Source: Prevotella sp. (GTDB lineage Bacteria; Bacteroidota; Bacteroidia; Bacteroidales; Bacteroidaceae). From it: DNA of 25,527 nt. Position 1 is the first letter of the stretch. Each line of letters opens with the position of its first letter. Of the stretch, positions 1 to 6,059 are shown piece after piece. Location: NCBI GenBank assembly GCA_017430675.1, contig JAFRMM010000010.1, positions 1 to 25,527 of the forward strand, written 5' to 3'. Below the pieces are notes generated by a model that was not told the DNA's origin, ran no database searches, and saw only the letters and a program-made list of their open reading frames with translations. The position numbers and the translations under genes were made by a program.

Positions 1-1
1 A

Positions 2-343
2 AATGGCTTACCGCTGCATTTCGTGTTTGACACAGGAGCAAGTGATGTCACACTATCGATGGTAGAAGCCACTTTCATGATGAAGAACGGTTATCTAACG
101 GGAAAAGATGTTATAGGTAATCAACGTTACATGGATGCCAATGGCGATGTAAGCGTGGGTACTGTCATTAATCTAAAAGATGTAAACTTTGGTGGGCAAA
201 GCCTGACTAATGTACGGGCCTCAGTGGTTCGTAACCAGAAAGCGCCCCTCCTTCTTGGACAGTCAGTCTTGGGCAGATTGGGTAAGATCGAGATAGACAA
301 TGCAAAGAATGTCATCAAGATAACAAGAACGGCAGGGTATTAA
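2..343 (+). CDS. Retropepsin-like aspartic protease family protein, 3' part (5' end outside window)
   Basis: The frame is open from the first codon of the window, so the gene starts upstream. The visible 113 codons carry the catalytic motif F-DTGAS near the left edge and, near the C-terminus, LLLGQSVLGRLGKIEID. That matches the closing 'LLG-S-L-RL---ID' block of single-domain retropepsin-like (clan AA) proteases. These proteins usually work as dimers with one DTGA motif per subunit, and often sit in the periplasm or membrane. No N-terminal signal can be judged because it lies outside. A GTG at 23 falls inside the active-site motif and cannot be the true start. The next gene follows after 19 bases on the same strand, so co-transcription with the two following genes is likely. 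The substrate is unknown. Confidence 0.8.
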   Translation, partial: NGLPLHFVFDTGASDVTLSMVEATFMMKNGYLTGKDVIGNQRYMDANGDVSVGTVINLKDVNFGGQSLTNVRASVVRNQKAPLLLGQSVLGRLGKIEIDNAKNVIKITRTAGY

Positions 344-362
344 TGTAGAACTTATAAAGAAT

Positions 363-1001
363 ATGCATATGACAACAAATGAAGATATGTACATGAAAGG
401 ATGGGAAGAGGATATTCCTAAGATGTCAACAGAAGAGTTAACATTGATCCTTTCAAAAGAAGATGATTACAACTCGAAATATATTGATATTGTTAAGGAG
501 GAATTGGCCAAACGTCCATCTCTTATAGAGCCAATAAAAGATACTGTAGAAGATGCAGAAAGAGAAAATGAAGAACAGCAAGACGACAAATCTGAGATGC
601 CTTTTCCTCTTTGGTTAATAGCCCTATTTATAGGACTTGCAGGTGTAGGGAGTCTTAGAAATTGGAATGTGCCAATGTTTATACTAAGTATGTATTGTGT
701 ATGGCTTTTCATCTACAAAAAGGAAAATTCCATTTATGTAGCACAGGCAATAATTATAATCAACCTCTGTGTATATATTATGTCTCTGCTGCTTGGCGAT
801 GCAGAATATAGAATGGGAGGTTGGCTGTTGTTCGCTATTATTGGTATTTCGCTGAATTTGGGATGTTATTACTATCTGAGCAATTCGGAAAGTGTTGATA
901 AGTTTATGCCCAAAGAAATACGTTATATGAAGAACTTGGATTATTTTCTAATAGCACTTCCAGTAATCTTTTATCTTATAGGTCTTTTGACATTATTGTG
1001 A
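363..1001 (+). CDS. Hypothetical multi-pass membrane protein
   Basis: Not recognised as a named family. The first ~75 residues are acidic, soluble and helical, with MSTEELTLILSK resembling a short helical motif. From about residue 80 there are four to five hydrophobic segments (roughly 82-97, 104-117, 124-144, 152-172, 193-211), so the C-terminal two thirds is an integral membrane domain. ATGs at 363 and 369 are both possible starts; 363 is taken because the in-frame spacing to the upstream gene is short either way. It lies between a retropepsin-like protease and a single-pass membrane protein on the same strand, probably in one transcript. Nothing in the sequence points to a catalytic activity. 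Confidence 0.65.
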   Translation: MHMTTNEDMYMKGWEEDIPKMSTEELTLILSKEDDYNSKYIDIVKEELAKRPSLIEPIKDTVEDAERENEEQQDDKSEMPFPLWLIALFIGLAGVGSLRNWNVPMFILSMYCVWLFIYKKENSIYVAQAIIIINLCVYIMSLLLGDAEYRMGGWLLFAIIGISLNLGCYYYLSNSESVDKFMPKEIRYMKNLDYFLIALPVIFYLIGLLTLL

Positions 1002-1035
1002 AAGAATAAGGAAAAACTACAACAAAGAAAAGAGT

Positions 1036-2118
1036 ATGAAGAGATTTATACTTGGTGTTGTAGCTATTATTGTAGTGGGGATTGTTGTCGTGTCTCTACC
1101 CAAGCAAGGAAAAGAGGAAGACAAACAAGTAGCAGATGCTGGTGTAGAGCCACTTGAAGGTGATGATGGCTTCTATATTGGGACGCTATCAGATAAGGAC
1201 ATCTATTTCAAGCCAGACACGGTACTGCCTGATAACTCTGTCATCAACGATATGATGGATGTAGCGAACGGTTATGCTATCTTGAGGACAGCATATTGTG
1301 ATGCAGAGTTGTGGTTCAGGTTTGGCATGGTCGTAAATAATGAGATTGGGCGATTAAAAACTGACACGATTAAAGATTCTGATATTCGCTTTGCAGCAGA
1401 GCGATATGTAAGAAAACTTGTGTTGATTATGCCCGTTGATACTGCTAAAAGGAATGAAACAGACTCTTTGCTATGGGATCAGGTGTGGGATGCCTATAAA
1501 ACTTTTGCAGACAAACTATCGAGCCGATTTGCATTGAGACACTATGGGCAGATTACAGAGAAGGACGTTCAGAATTATATGGATATAGAGCAGTTCATCC
1601 CAAACTATGACTCCATCTATAACCTACGAAAGCAACAGTCAGAAGAGAATGAACGCTATCTGAAACTGATGGCAGAACAGACACCAAGTTTCGACAGGAA
1701 ATGTCTCTATACGGTGGAATTCGCTCACCAACGAAGGCACGAGGAACCTCATACGGCTATCCCAATGTTGGAAGCACTGATGAAATCTGGTAAGTTCTCA
1801 CGCTATCTGCATGAGGTGTGGCGTACGTGGCGTGTTCTAAAACAGGTGGCCCAAAGTCCATCCCGTGATGGTATGATTCTCAATCTAGAGTATAACCAAA
1901 TGCGATACCATTGCTTGAACACCATCTTAAAGCAAATCGTCAAGAACCCTAATGACATTTATGCTATCAATGACTTCTGTTTCTTGGCTACCCATGACAA
2001 CATAACCCGTTATAGTGAATTCATGTTTGGCAATTCTGCCCCATTGGAACACATGATGCTGTTTCCTGAGATACTTGAGGATAGAGATAGTGATGAGGGT
2101 GATGATTCAGAACGTTAG
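1036..2118 (+). CDS. Hypothetical membrane-anchored protein
   Basis: Not recognised. Residues 4-21 form one strong hydrophobic segment right after MKR, followed by charged residues and no lipobox cysteine. This suggests an uncleaved N-terminal anchor with the rest of the 360 residues outside the membrane. The body is mixed helical with many Tyr, Trp and charged residues, and an acidic tail (DRDSDEGDDSE). No catalytic motif is evident. It follows the multi-pass membrane gene by 34 bases and is the last gene of the (+) cluster. A separate promoter-like sequence begins only 16 bases after its stop. Confidence 0.65.
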   Translation: MKRFILGVVAIIVVGIVVVSLPKQGKEEDKQVADAGVEPLEGDDGFYIGTLSDKDIYFKPDTVLPDNSVINDMMDVANGYAILRTAYCDAELWFRFGMVVNNEIGRLKTDTIKDSDIRFAAERYVRKLVLIMPVDTAKRNETDSLLWDQVWDAYKTFADKLSSRFALRHYGQITEKDVQNYMDIEQFIPNYDSIYNLRKQQSEENERYLKLMAEQTPSFDRKCLYTVEFAHQRRHEEPHTAIPMLEALMKSGKFSRYLHEVWRTWRVLKQVAQSPSRDGMILNLEYNQMRYHCLNTILKQIVKNPNDIYAINDFCFLATHDNITRYSEFMFGNSAPLEHMMLFPEILEDRDSDEGDDSER

Positions 2119-2133
2119 ATTTCGTGAATAGCA

Positions 2134-2165
2134 TTTGGCTATTTCAAAATAAAGTTGTACCTTTG
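2134..2165 (+). promoter_or_regulatory. Orphan Bacteroidota-type promoter
   Basis: TTTG at 2134-2137, a 20-base spacer, and TACCTTTG at 2158-2165 match the consensus exactly. Transcription would start near 2172. The only ATG-led frame right after it (2199) ends after a few codons, and the next gene is on the opposite strand. The promoter therefore points into the 3' end of the 2227-2601 gene. It is either a leftover from a lost gene or the source of an antisense RNA. Confidence 0.6.
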
Positions 2166-2226
2166 CACCATATATTTGACATGTTGAGACAAAGCAGAAT
2201 GATGAATTCAGGTGGTTTCTAAACCA

Positions 2227-2601
2227 TTACCTATTCCGAATGAGGCTACTTCTAAAGTTCTGATAATTAAAGCAATAGTTGTTAGACACATAATTTTGAA
2301 TGTAGATAGTATCATTTGACACATAAGTATCATTTTCGTTTCCGCTTGGACCTGGATCACCCAAATCAAACACCTTATCCATAGGAATCCAGATACCTAC
2401 TGACTTCGCATATCGCTCTGCTACACGCTGCTCTATTTCGAAGCGGTTTGCAACTCCATTTCCTTCGCCAACTCCAGATTGCGCCTCATGTAGTCGGCAA
2501 AGTCTTTGGAGTTCATCGGAGATTTCTTGGATTCTTTGATTTTCCGCATCGTACGCTCCATAGCCTCTTTGTGAAACTGATTTAGAAATGTCATTGTTCA
2601 T
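2227..2601 (-). pseudogene. Probable 3'-truncated gene, possibly polyvalent-protein kinase-like
   Basis: Encodes 124 residues from the ATG at 2601. A longer frame to 2655 exists, but the promoter lies inside that extension, so 2601 is the supported start. Residues ~15-75 are helical. They are followed by WIPMDKVFDLGDPGPSGNEN and DTYVSNDTIY, a block I associate from memory with the beginning of kinase-like domains in large polyvalent proteins of Bacteroidales mobile elements; full-length members continue for a further 200 or so residues. Here the similarity seems to stop right after TIY, and the last ~26 residues look unrelated (Asn/Tyr/Phe-rich, basic end). This suggests the 3' part was replaced. 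The family link is a recollection, not a search result. An intact small gene of unknown function is the alternative. Confidence 0.45.
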
Positions 2602-2624
2602 CTTGTTTTTTTGATTATCTTCTG

Positions 2625-2656
2625 CAAATATACACAGTTTTACTGAAAGTTCCAAA
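2625..2656 (-). promoter_or_regulatory. Promoter of the 2227-2601 gene
   Basis: Read on the minus strand: TTTG (2656-2653), 20-base spacer, TATATTTG (2632-2625). It fits the consensus fully and places the transcript start near 2618, 17 bases before the ATG. The spacer holds CAGT-AAA-ACTG. The sequence recurs base for base at 21109-21140. Confidence 0.8.
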
Positions 2657-2684
2657 CTTTTTCTGGCGTTTCTTATATTTAAAA

Positions 2685-2709
2685 CAAAAAAGCCCCTCCA
2701 CTGAGGGGC
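2685..2709 (-). terminator. Intrinsic terminator
   Basis: On the minus strand GCCCCTC-agtg-GAGGGGC is followed by a run of six T. It separates the RhuM remnant from the promoter of the next gene and is part of the duplicated cassette. Confidence 0.8.
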
Positions 2710-2741
2710 AGAATTTAGTTAATCTTAAATCAAAATACTAT

Positions 2742-2767
2742 GAAAAAAGACCATTCTCACGAATGGT
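2742..2767 (-). terminator. Intrinsic terminator of the RhuM-family remnant
   Basis: On the minus strand ACCATTC-gtga-GAATGGT is followed by CTTTTTT. It starts four bases after the shifted-frame stop at 2771, which supports 2771 as the ancestral end of the RhuM gene. The related hairpin GTCATTC/GAATGGC lies in copy B at 20995-21012. Confidence 0.8.
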
Positions 2768-2770
2768 ATA

Positions 2771-3227
2771 TTACCTTATCAAGTTTAAAATCTCTTTGGC
2801 GGGTGTTTCCTGCATCCTGATGTAGGCGAAGAGTTTCTTGCCAGCATCCTTCAGCGAGGCCCCAAAAAGATAGACCACATCGTCGATAATCAGGAAGCGA
2901 TCATGATTATGCTGGCAGGAATATACCCAGGGGATGACCCATGACTAAGACATCAAGATTATAGAATTCAACTTTTCTTCTGACAACGCGTTTGCCTTCT
3001 TTTCGAACTAGTTCCAAAATGGAACATGTGCTTTGCTCCTTTAACTCACCACATTTATAGATATTATTTAAGTGTTTAGTTATAGCATGGCGTTTAGTTC
3101 CAAATAACTCAGCCATCTGAACCTGACTAAGCCATACAGTTTCATCACTCATTCTCACCTCCAGACGAATGGTTTCATCTGGCTGGTACATCACAATCTC
3201 ACCTTTTACAGTATCAATGTCTTTCAT
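2771..3227 (-). pseudogene. RhuM-family protein, internally deleted and frameshifted
   Basis: The open frame from the ATG at 3227 gives the RhuM N-terminus: VKGEIVMYQPDETIRLEVR, then a helix-turn-helix-like VWLSQVQMAELFGTKRHAIT, up to VEFYNLDV. It then runs off into GHPLGIFLPA and stops at 2907. In another frame (roughly 2925 down to 2771) the C-terminus of the same family is visible: HNHDRFLIIDDVVYLFGASL, KDAGKKLFAYIRMQ, ending at a TAA at 2771. Bacteroidales RhuM proteins with both ends are about 300 residues or more, so roughly half or more of the middle is missing, plus a frame change. A promoter with a palindromic spacer precedes it and a terminator follows directly. An N-terminal fragment of 106 residues could still be made and might still bind DNA. 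Confidence 0.75.
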
Positions 3228-3262
3228 AATGTCAATATTTACAGATTCACAAAATTATGCTG

Positions 3263-3294
3263 CAAAGATAGGAAGTTTTTTCGAAACTTCCAAA
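3263..3294 (-). promoter_or_regulatory. Promoter with palindromic operator, RhuM remnant
   Basis: On the minus strand: TTTG (3294-3291), 20-base spacer, TATCTTTG (3270-3263). The spacer is taken up by an inverted repeat, GGAAGTTT, five bases, AAACTTCC (3271-3291), sharing its first G with the -33 box. A bound dimer here would block RNA polymerase, so this is a likely repressor site. The same arrangement occurs at 20666-20697. Confidence 0.75.
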
Positions 3295-3332
3295 TATTCA
3301 TGCAAATATTTTATGATTCAAAGTAAATAACC

Positions 3333-4223
3333 TTATTTCCTATAATGGGAGCGCATGCGCTCAACTTCCTGCTGGAGTTGGTCGCGGAGGAATTGGGGCT
3401 CAATGACTTCGAGACCATCACCATGAGAAAGGAGTTGGCCGATGAAGTCGGCCGTGGGACGGATCTCGAAACTGAAATCCGTATAGTCGGCAGTAGTGGC
3501 TATCTCACGTTGTGACTGGTGGAGCGGCAGAGTACGCAGGTAGTTGGGCGTCTTGCCGTAGGTGCGGATGACGACATGCGCCATCGGCGTCTCGTCTGTC
3601 AGCACCCCGAAATACTCCGCAAAATACTGCTGGGGCGAGAAATCCTCAGGCATCTCGAAACTCTCTTCCGTCAGTGTAACAGACAGCATACGGTCGAGGC
3701 TGTAAGTGGCATAGTGATGACCCGTGAAGGCCAGCAGATACCAGCGCTGGTGGAAGAGTTTGAGGGCGAAGGGCGAGACCACCTTCTCCTGGCTGTCGGC
3801 CCCGAAGCGCTGATAGCCCATGAGAATCCGCTTATTCTGCTTGATGGCGCGGATAATGGTCTGTAGGAACTCTTCACCCGCAGGCACATTCTCGAGGATG
3901 ATACGGTCTTTCAGCGAGACACTGTCGGAGAGTACGCCACCCACCGTGAGTGTGGAGAGCATCCAGCGCTCCAGACTGTCGTCATCGAGCACCTCTGGGT
4001 TATAGATATAATACCTGTAATTGGCATCGCACTCAATAACGATGCCAAACATGTCGAGGATGGCATCACGGTGGCGGTTGAACGAGGAGCGCGAAAGGGG
4101 ATTACCGTCGGCTACCTCCTCATCCATCCATCGGCGATTGATGTCGTCGAGCGTCATCCGCTGGAAACGTCTGAGCGTGTTGATGAGCCAGATATACTGC
4201 TGGAAGATCAGGGCGGGCTTCAT
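3333..4223 (-). CDS. WYL-domain transcriptional regulator
   Basis: 296 residues, a usual length for single-WYL regulators. Residues ~1-65 form a helix-turn-helix region (SFNRHRDAILDMFGI). Residues ~125-200 hold the WYL domain, with RILMGYQRFGAD, VSPFALKLFHQRWYLLAFTG and YSLDRM as landmarks. The C-terminal part (~205-290) is the WCX-like extension (VVIRTYG, FEIRPTADFIGQLLSHGDGL). WYL domains are known or suspected ligand sensors, often for nucleic acids or nucleotides, and commonly regulate DNA-damage or defence functions. It starts six bases after the stop of the peptidase gene on the same strand, so the two are probably co-transcribed. Whether it controls the peptidase or the nearby accessory patch cannot be told from the sequence. 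Confidence 0.9.
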   Translation of the reverse strand: MKPALIFQQYIWLINTLRRFQRMTLDDINRRWMDEEVADGNPLSRSSFNRHRDAILDMFGIVIECDANYRYYIYNPEVLDDDSLERWMLSTLTVGGVLSDSVSLKDRIILENVPAGEEFLQTIIRAIKQNKRILMGYQRFGADSQEKVVSPFALKLFHQRWYLLAFTGHHYATYSLDRMLSVTLTEESFEMPEDFSPQQYFAEYFGVLTDETPMAHVVIRTYGKTPNYLRTLPLHQSQREIATTADYTDFSFEIRPTADFIGQLLSHGDGLEVIEPQFLRDQLQQEVERMRSHYRK

Positions 4224-4229
4224 GGCCTG

Positions 4230-5639
4230 TTATTCGTCGGGCAGGAACAGGGGATCCTCAGGCATCACCATGACTGGCTTGGTATCGAAAGCCTTCAGGA
4301 GATCCTCTGATACATATTTCTTATTAACCACCAGACGGAACATATACTCACGGAACCAGTCGGCAGTCATGATGAGGCAACCCTGCTGTCCATGGCTTGC
4401 ACCCCAGGAGTTCTCCACCTTCCACTTCACAGGCTTGCCCTCGGCATCAAGATCAACGGCCGTCAGGGTCATAGCATGGGTGGAGCCACTGTCGAAGGTC
4501 GAGATGCGCTGCGCCTTGTCCATACCGAAAGTGGTGCCGAAGAGCGAGCCATAGTCGAAATTGTCGAGGGAGGCATAGCCGCGCTGACGATCGAGCAACT
4601 TGCCCACATCGTAACTGCTGTACATCTTCCGCCCATCCTTCAGTGAGGCGATGGCGAGTTTCTCGATCTCGTCCATCGGCAGGTTCAGGTATTTCCAGTT
4701 GGTACCGTCGTAGGTATGACGGTCGTACTCCACCTCGTAGGTCTTGTAATAGGGACGGCGCGGGTCGTTCATCACCATGATGAAGGTGCCATTGAGAGGA
4801 CCACCCACCACCTCCTGATAGAAGGATAATGGTGTGTATTCCTTAGGCTCAGAGACGGGCTTGCCGTCCTTGTCCTTAAAGGCGTAGGTGAACTTCTGGA
4901 CGGGTTCGCCCAGCGTCAACTGGAGCATACCGTAGATCAGGCTGAGCATCTCCGTCTTGGCCTTTCTGATGTCTGCCCCACTCTTCTTGGCAGCCACCAT
5001 GTCGCGCAACTGGAGTCCGAACTCGCGAAGTTTGGAGGCGATCAGTCGGCTGGCCCTGGAGGTGTTCTCACTGGTATAGGTCTCGGGTTGGATCTCAGAA
5101 GGCACAAGACCGTACTTCGGTGCCAGATCAGCGACGCCACAGAAAGTGCCTCCGTCGTTGATGGGACTCTTGAAGAAGAACTGCACGCGCTGGTCGTCGA
5201 TAGGCTTATTACCCGTATCGATAACACCTTGCAACATCAGGTTGGCCTTCTCTAACTGATCCCAGAAGAAGAGATAGTCCTGCGAGAACTCGATGTTGAT
5301 GGAGTCGGCCTTGCTGGTGAAGTTGGAGCGCAGCACGTTGAGTCCGCTGAACATCCAGCAGCGACCAGAGGATTTCTGGTCTGTGATGCTCTGCGCCTTG
5401 GTCTCGATACTGAAATGAGTATCGAGGGGTTTGGCTGCCAACTGATAATTCTTGGCCAGTTCGTCAATACTGAGTCCTGCGATGGCATTCGAGAGGGCCT
5501 TGCCTGCAGGACACGACTTCTGTTCTTTCCTGATCTCCTGGAGCATCTGCTGTGAGATACCGCCATCCTTCGACTGTGCCGAGATGGTCGTAAGGCCGCA
5601 CATGAGGGCAACGGCCAAAATCAAACTTTTCTTTATCAT
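4230..5639 (-). CDS. pepC: Secreted bleomycin-hydrolase-type aminopeptidase (family C1B)
   Basis: 469 residues. Residues 1-22 are a signal peptide ending SAQS, so unlike the cytosolic bacterial PepC this form is exported, as is common in Bacteroidales. The papain-like active site is complete: Cys94 in QKSSGRCWMFSGLN, His388 in GSTHAMTLT and Asn410 in VENSWG. The insertions between Cys and His typical of bleomycin hydrolases are present (GGTFCGVADLAPKYGLVPSE, FIMVMNDPRRPYYKTYEVE). The family forms hexameric barrels that trim peptides from the N-terminus. It is the first gene of a likely operon with the WYL regulator. A TATCTTTG box lies upstream at 5672-5679. Its promoter region is shared with divergent clpS. 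Confidence 0.92.
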   Translation of the reverse strand: MIKKSLILAVALMCGLTTISAQSKDGGISQQMLQEIRKEQKSCPAGKALSNAIAGLSIDELAKNYQLAAKPLDTHFSIETKAQSITDQKSSGRCWMFSGLNVLRSNFTSKADSINIEFSQDYLFFWDQLEKANLMLQGVIDTGNKPIDDQRVQFFFKSPINDGGTFCGVADLAPKYGLVPSEIQPETYTSENTSRASRLIASKLREFGLQLRDMVAAKKSGADIRKAKTEMLSLIYGMLQLTLGEPVQKFTYAFKDKDGKPVSEPKEYTPLSFYQEVVGGPLNGTFIMVMNDPRRPYYKTYEVEYDRHTYDGTNWKYLNLPMDEIEKLAIASLKDGRKMYSSYDVGKLLDRQRGYASLDNFDYGSLFGTTFGMDKAQRISTFDSGSTHAMTLTAVDLDAEGKPVKWKVENSWGASHGQQGCLIMTADWFREYMFRLVVNKKYVSEDLLKAFDTKPVMVMPEDPLFLPDE

Positions 5640-5671
5640 ACCTTATTATATTATTTCTTATGTTCTGTCGG

Positions 5672-5679
5672 CAAAGATA
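5672..5679 (-). promoter_or_regulatory. -7 box of the pepC promoter
   Basis: TATCTTTG on the minus strand, 32 bases before the pepC ATG. No good TTTG lies at the expected -33 distance. It sits back to back with the clpS promoter in a 110-base divergent region. Confidence 0.5.
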
Positions 5680-5710
5680 ATCAATAAATCGTAAAAAAAA
5701 GCAGAAGAAG

Positions 5711-5742
5711 TGTGGCAAATATCATTATTTTATGTAATTTTG
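5711..5742 (+). promoter_or_regulatory. clpS promoter, giving a nearly leaderless mRNA
   Basis: TGTG (5711-5714, one mismatch to TTTG), 20-base spacer, TAATTTTG (5735-5742). The expected transcript start is about 5747-5750, immediately before the clpS ATG at 5751. Confidence 0.55.
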
Positions 5743-5750
5743 CAAACATT

Positions 5751-6059
5751 ATGGCAAAAGAGCAGTCAGCAACCAAAGAACGGCAGCGTACGGACCTCAG
5801 GGAGCCGAAGCGCTACAAGGTGACCATCTACAACGATGACTTCACGACGATGGAGTTTGTGGTGATGATCCTCAAGGTGGTGTTCTTCAAGTCGGAGGCC
5901 GATGCGCAGACGCTGATGCTGCAGGTACACCACTCCGACAAGGCGGTGGTGGGCATCTACAGTTATGACATCGCCGTCTCGAAGGTGAACAAGGCCACCC
6001 AGATGGCCCGCGACGCTGGCTACCCCCTCCGCCTGACCTACGAACCAGAAGATGCCTGA
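5751..6059 (+). CDS. clpS: ClpS, N-degron adaptor for ClpA
   Basis: 102 residues from the ATG at 5751. The in-frame ATG at 5712 is rejected because the promoter lies between them. ClpS binds proteins carrying N-terminal Leu, Phe, Tyr or Trp and hands them to ClpAP. The conserved core is clear: YKVTIYNDDFTTMEFVVMIL, with the Asn-Asp pair that contacts the substrate amino group, then QVHHSDKAVVGIYSYDIAVS, with the conserved His, and a C-terminal PLRLTYEPED strand. The N-terminal ~18 residues are charged and flexible, as expected for the part that enters ClpA. It overlaps clpA by 8 bases and heads the clpS-clpA-aat operon. Confidence 0.95.
   Translation: MAKEQSATKERQRTDLREPKRYKVTIYNDDFTTMEFVVMILKVVFFKSEADAQTLMLQVHHSDKAVVGIYSYDIAVSKVNKATQMARDAGYPLRLTYEPEDA

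Larger units (their letters stand above)
2621..2709 (-). repeat. Terminator-promoter cassette, copy A (inverted copy at 21057-21144)
   Basis: From the hairpin GCCCCTC/GAGGGGC through the promoter to the transcript start, this ~89-base stretch is nearly identical to 21057-21144 on the other strand. Only a few changes and one or two bases of length difference lie between the hairpin and the -33 box. Weaker similarity continues upstream through the preceding terminator (2742-2767 versus 20995-21020). Similarity ends abruptly at the start of each downstream gene. Confidence 0.85.
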
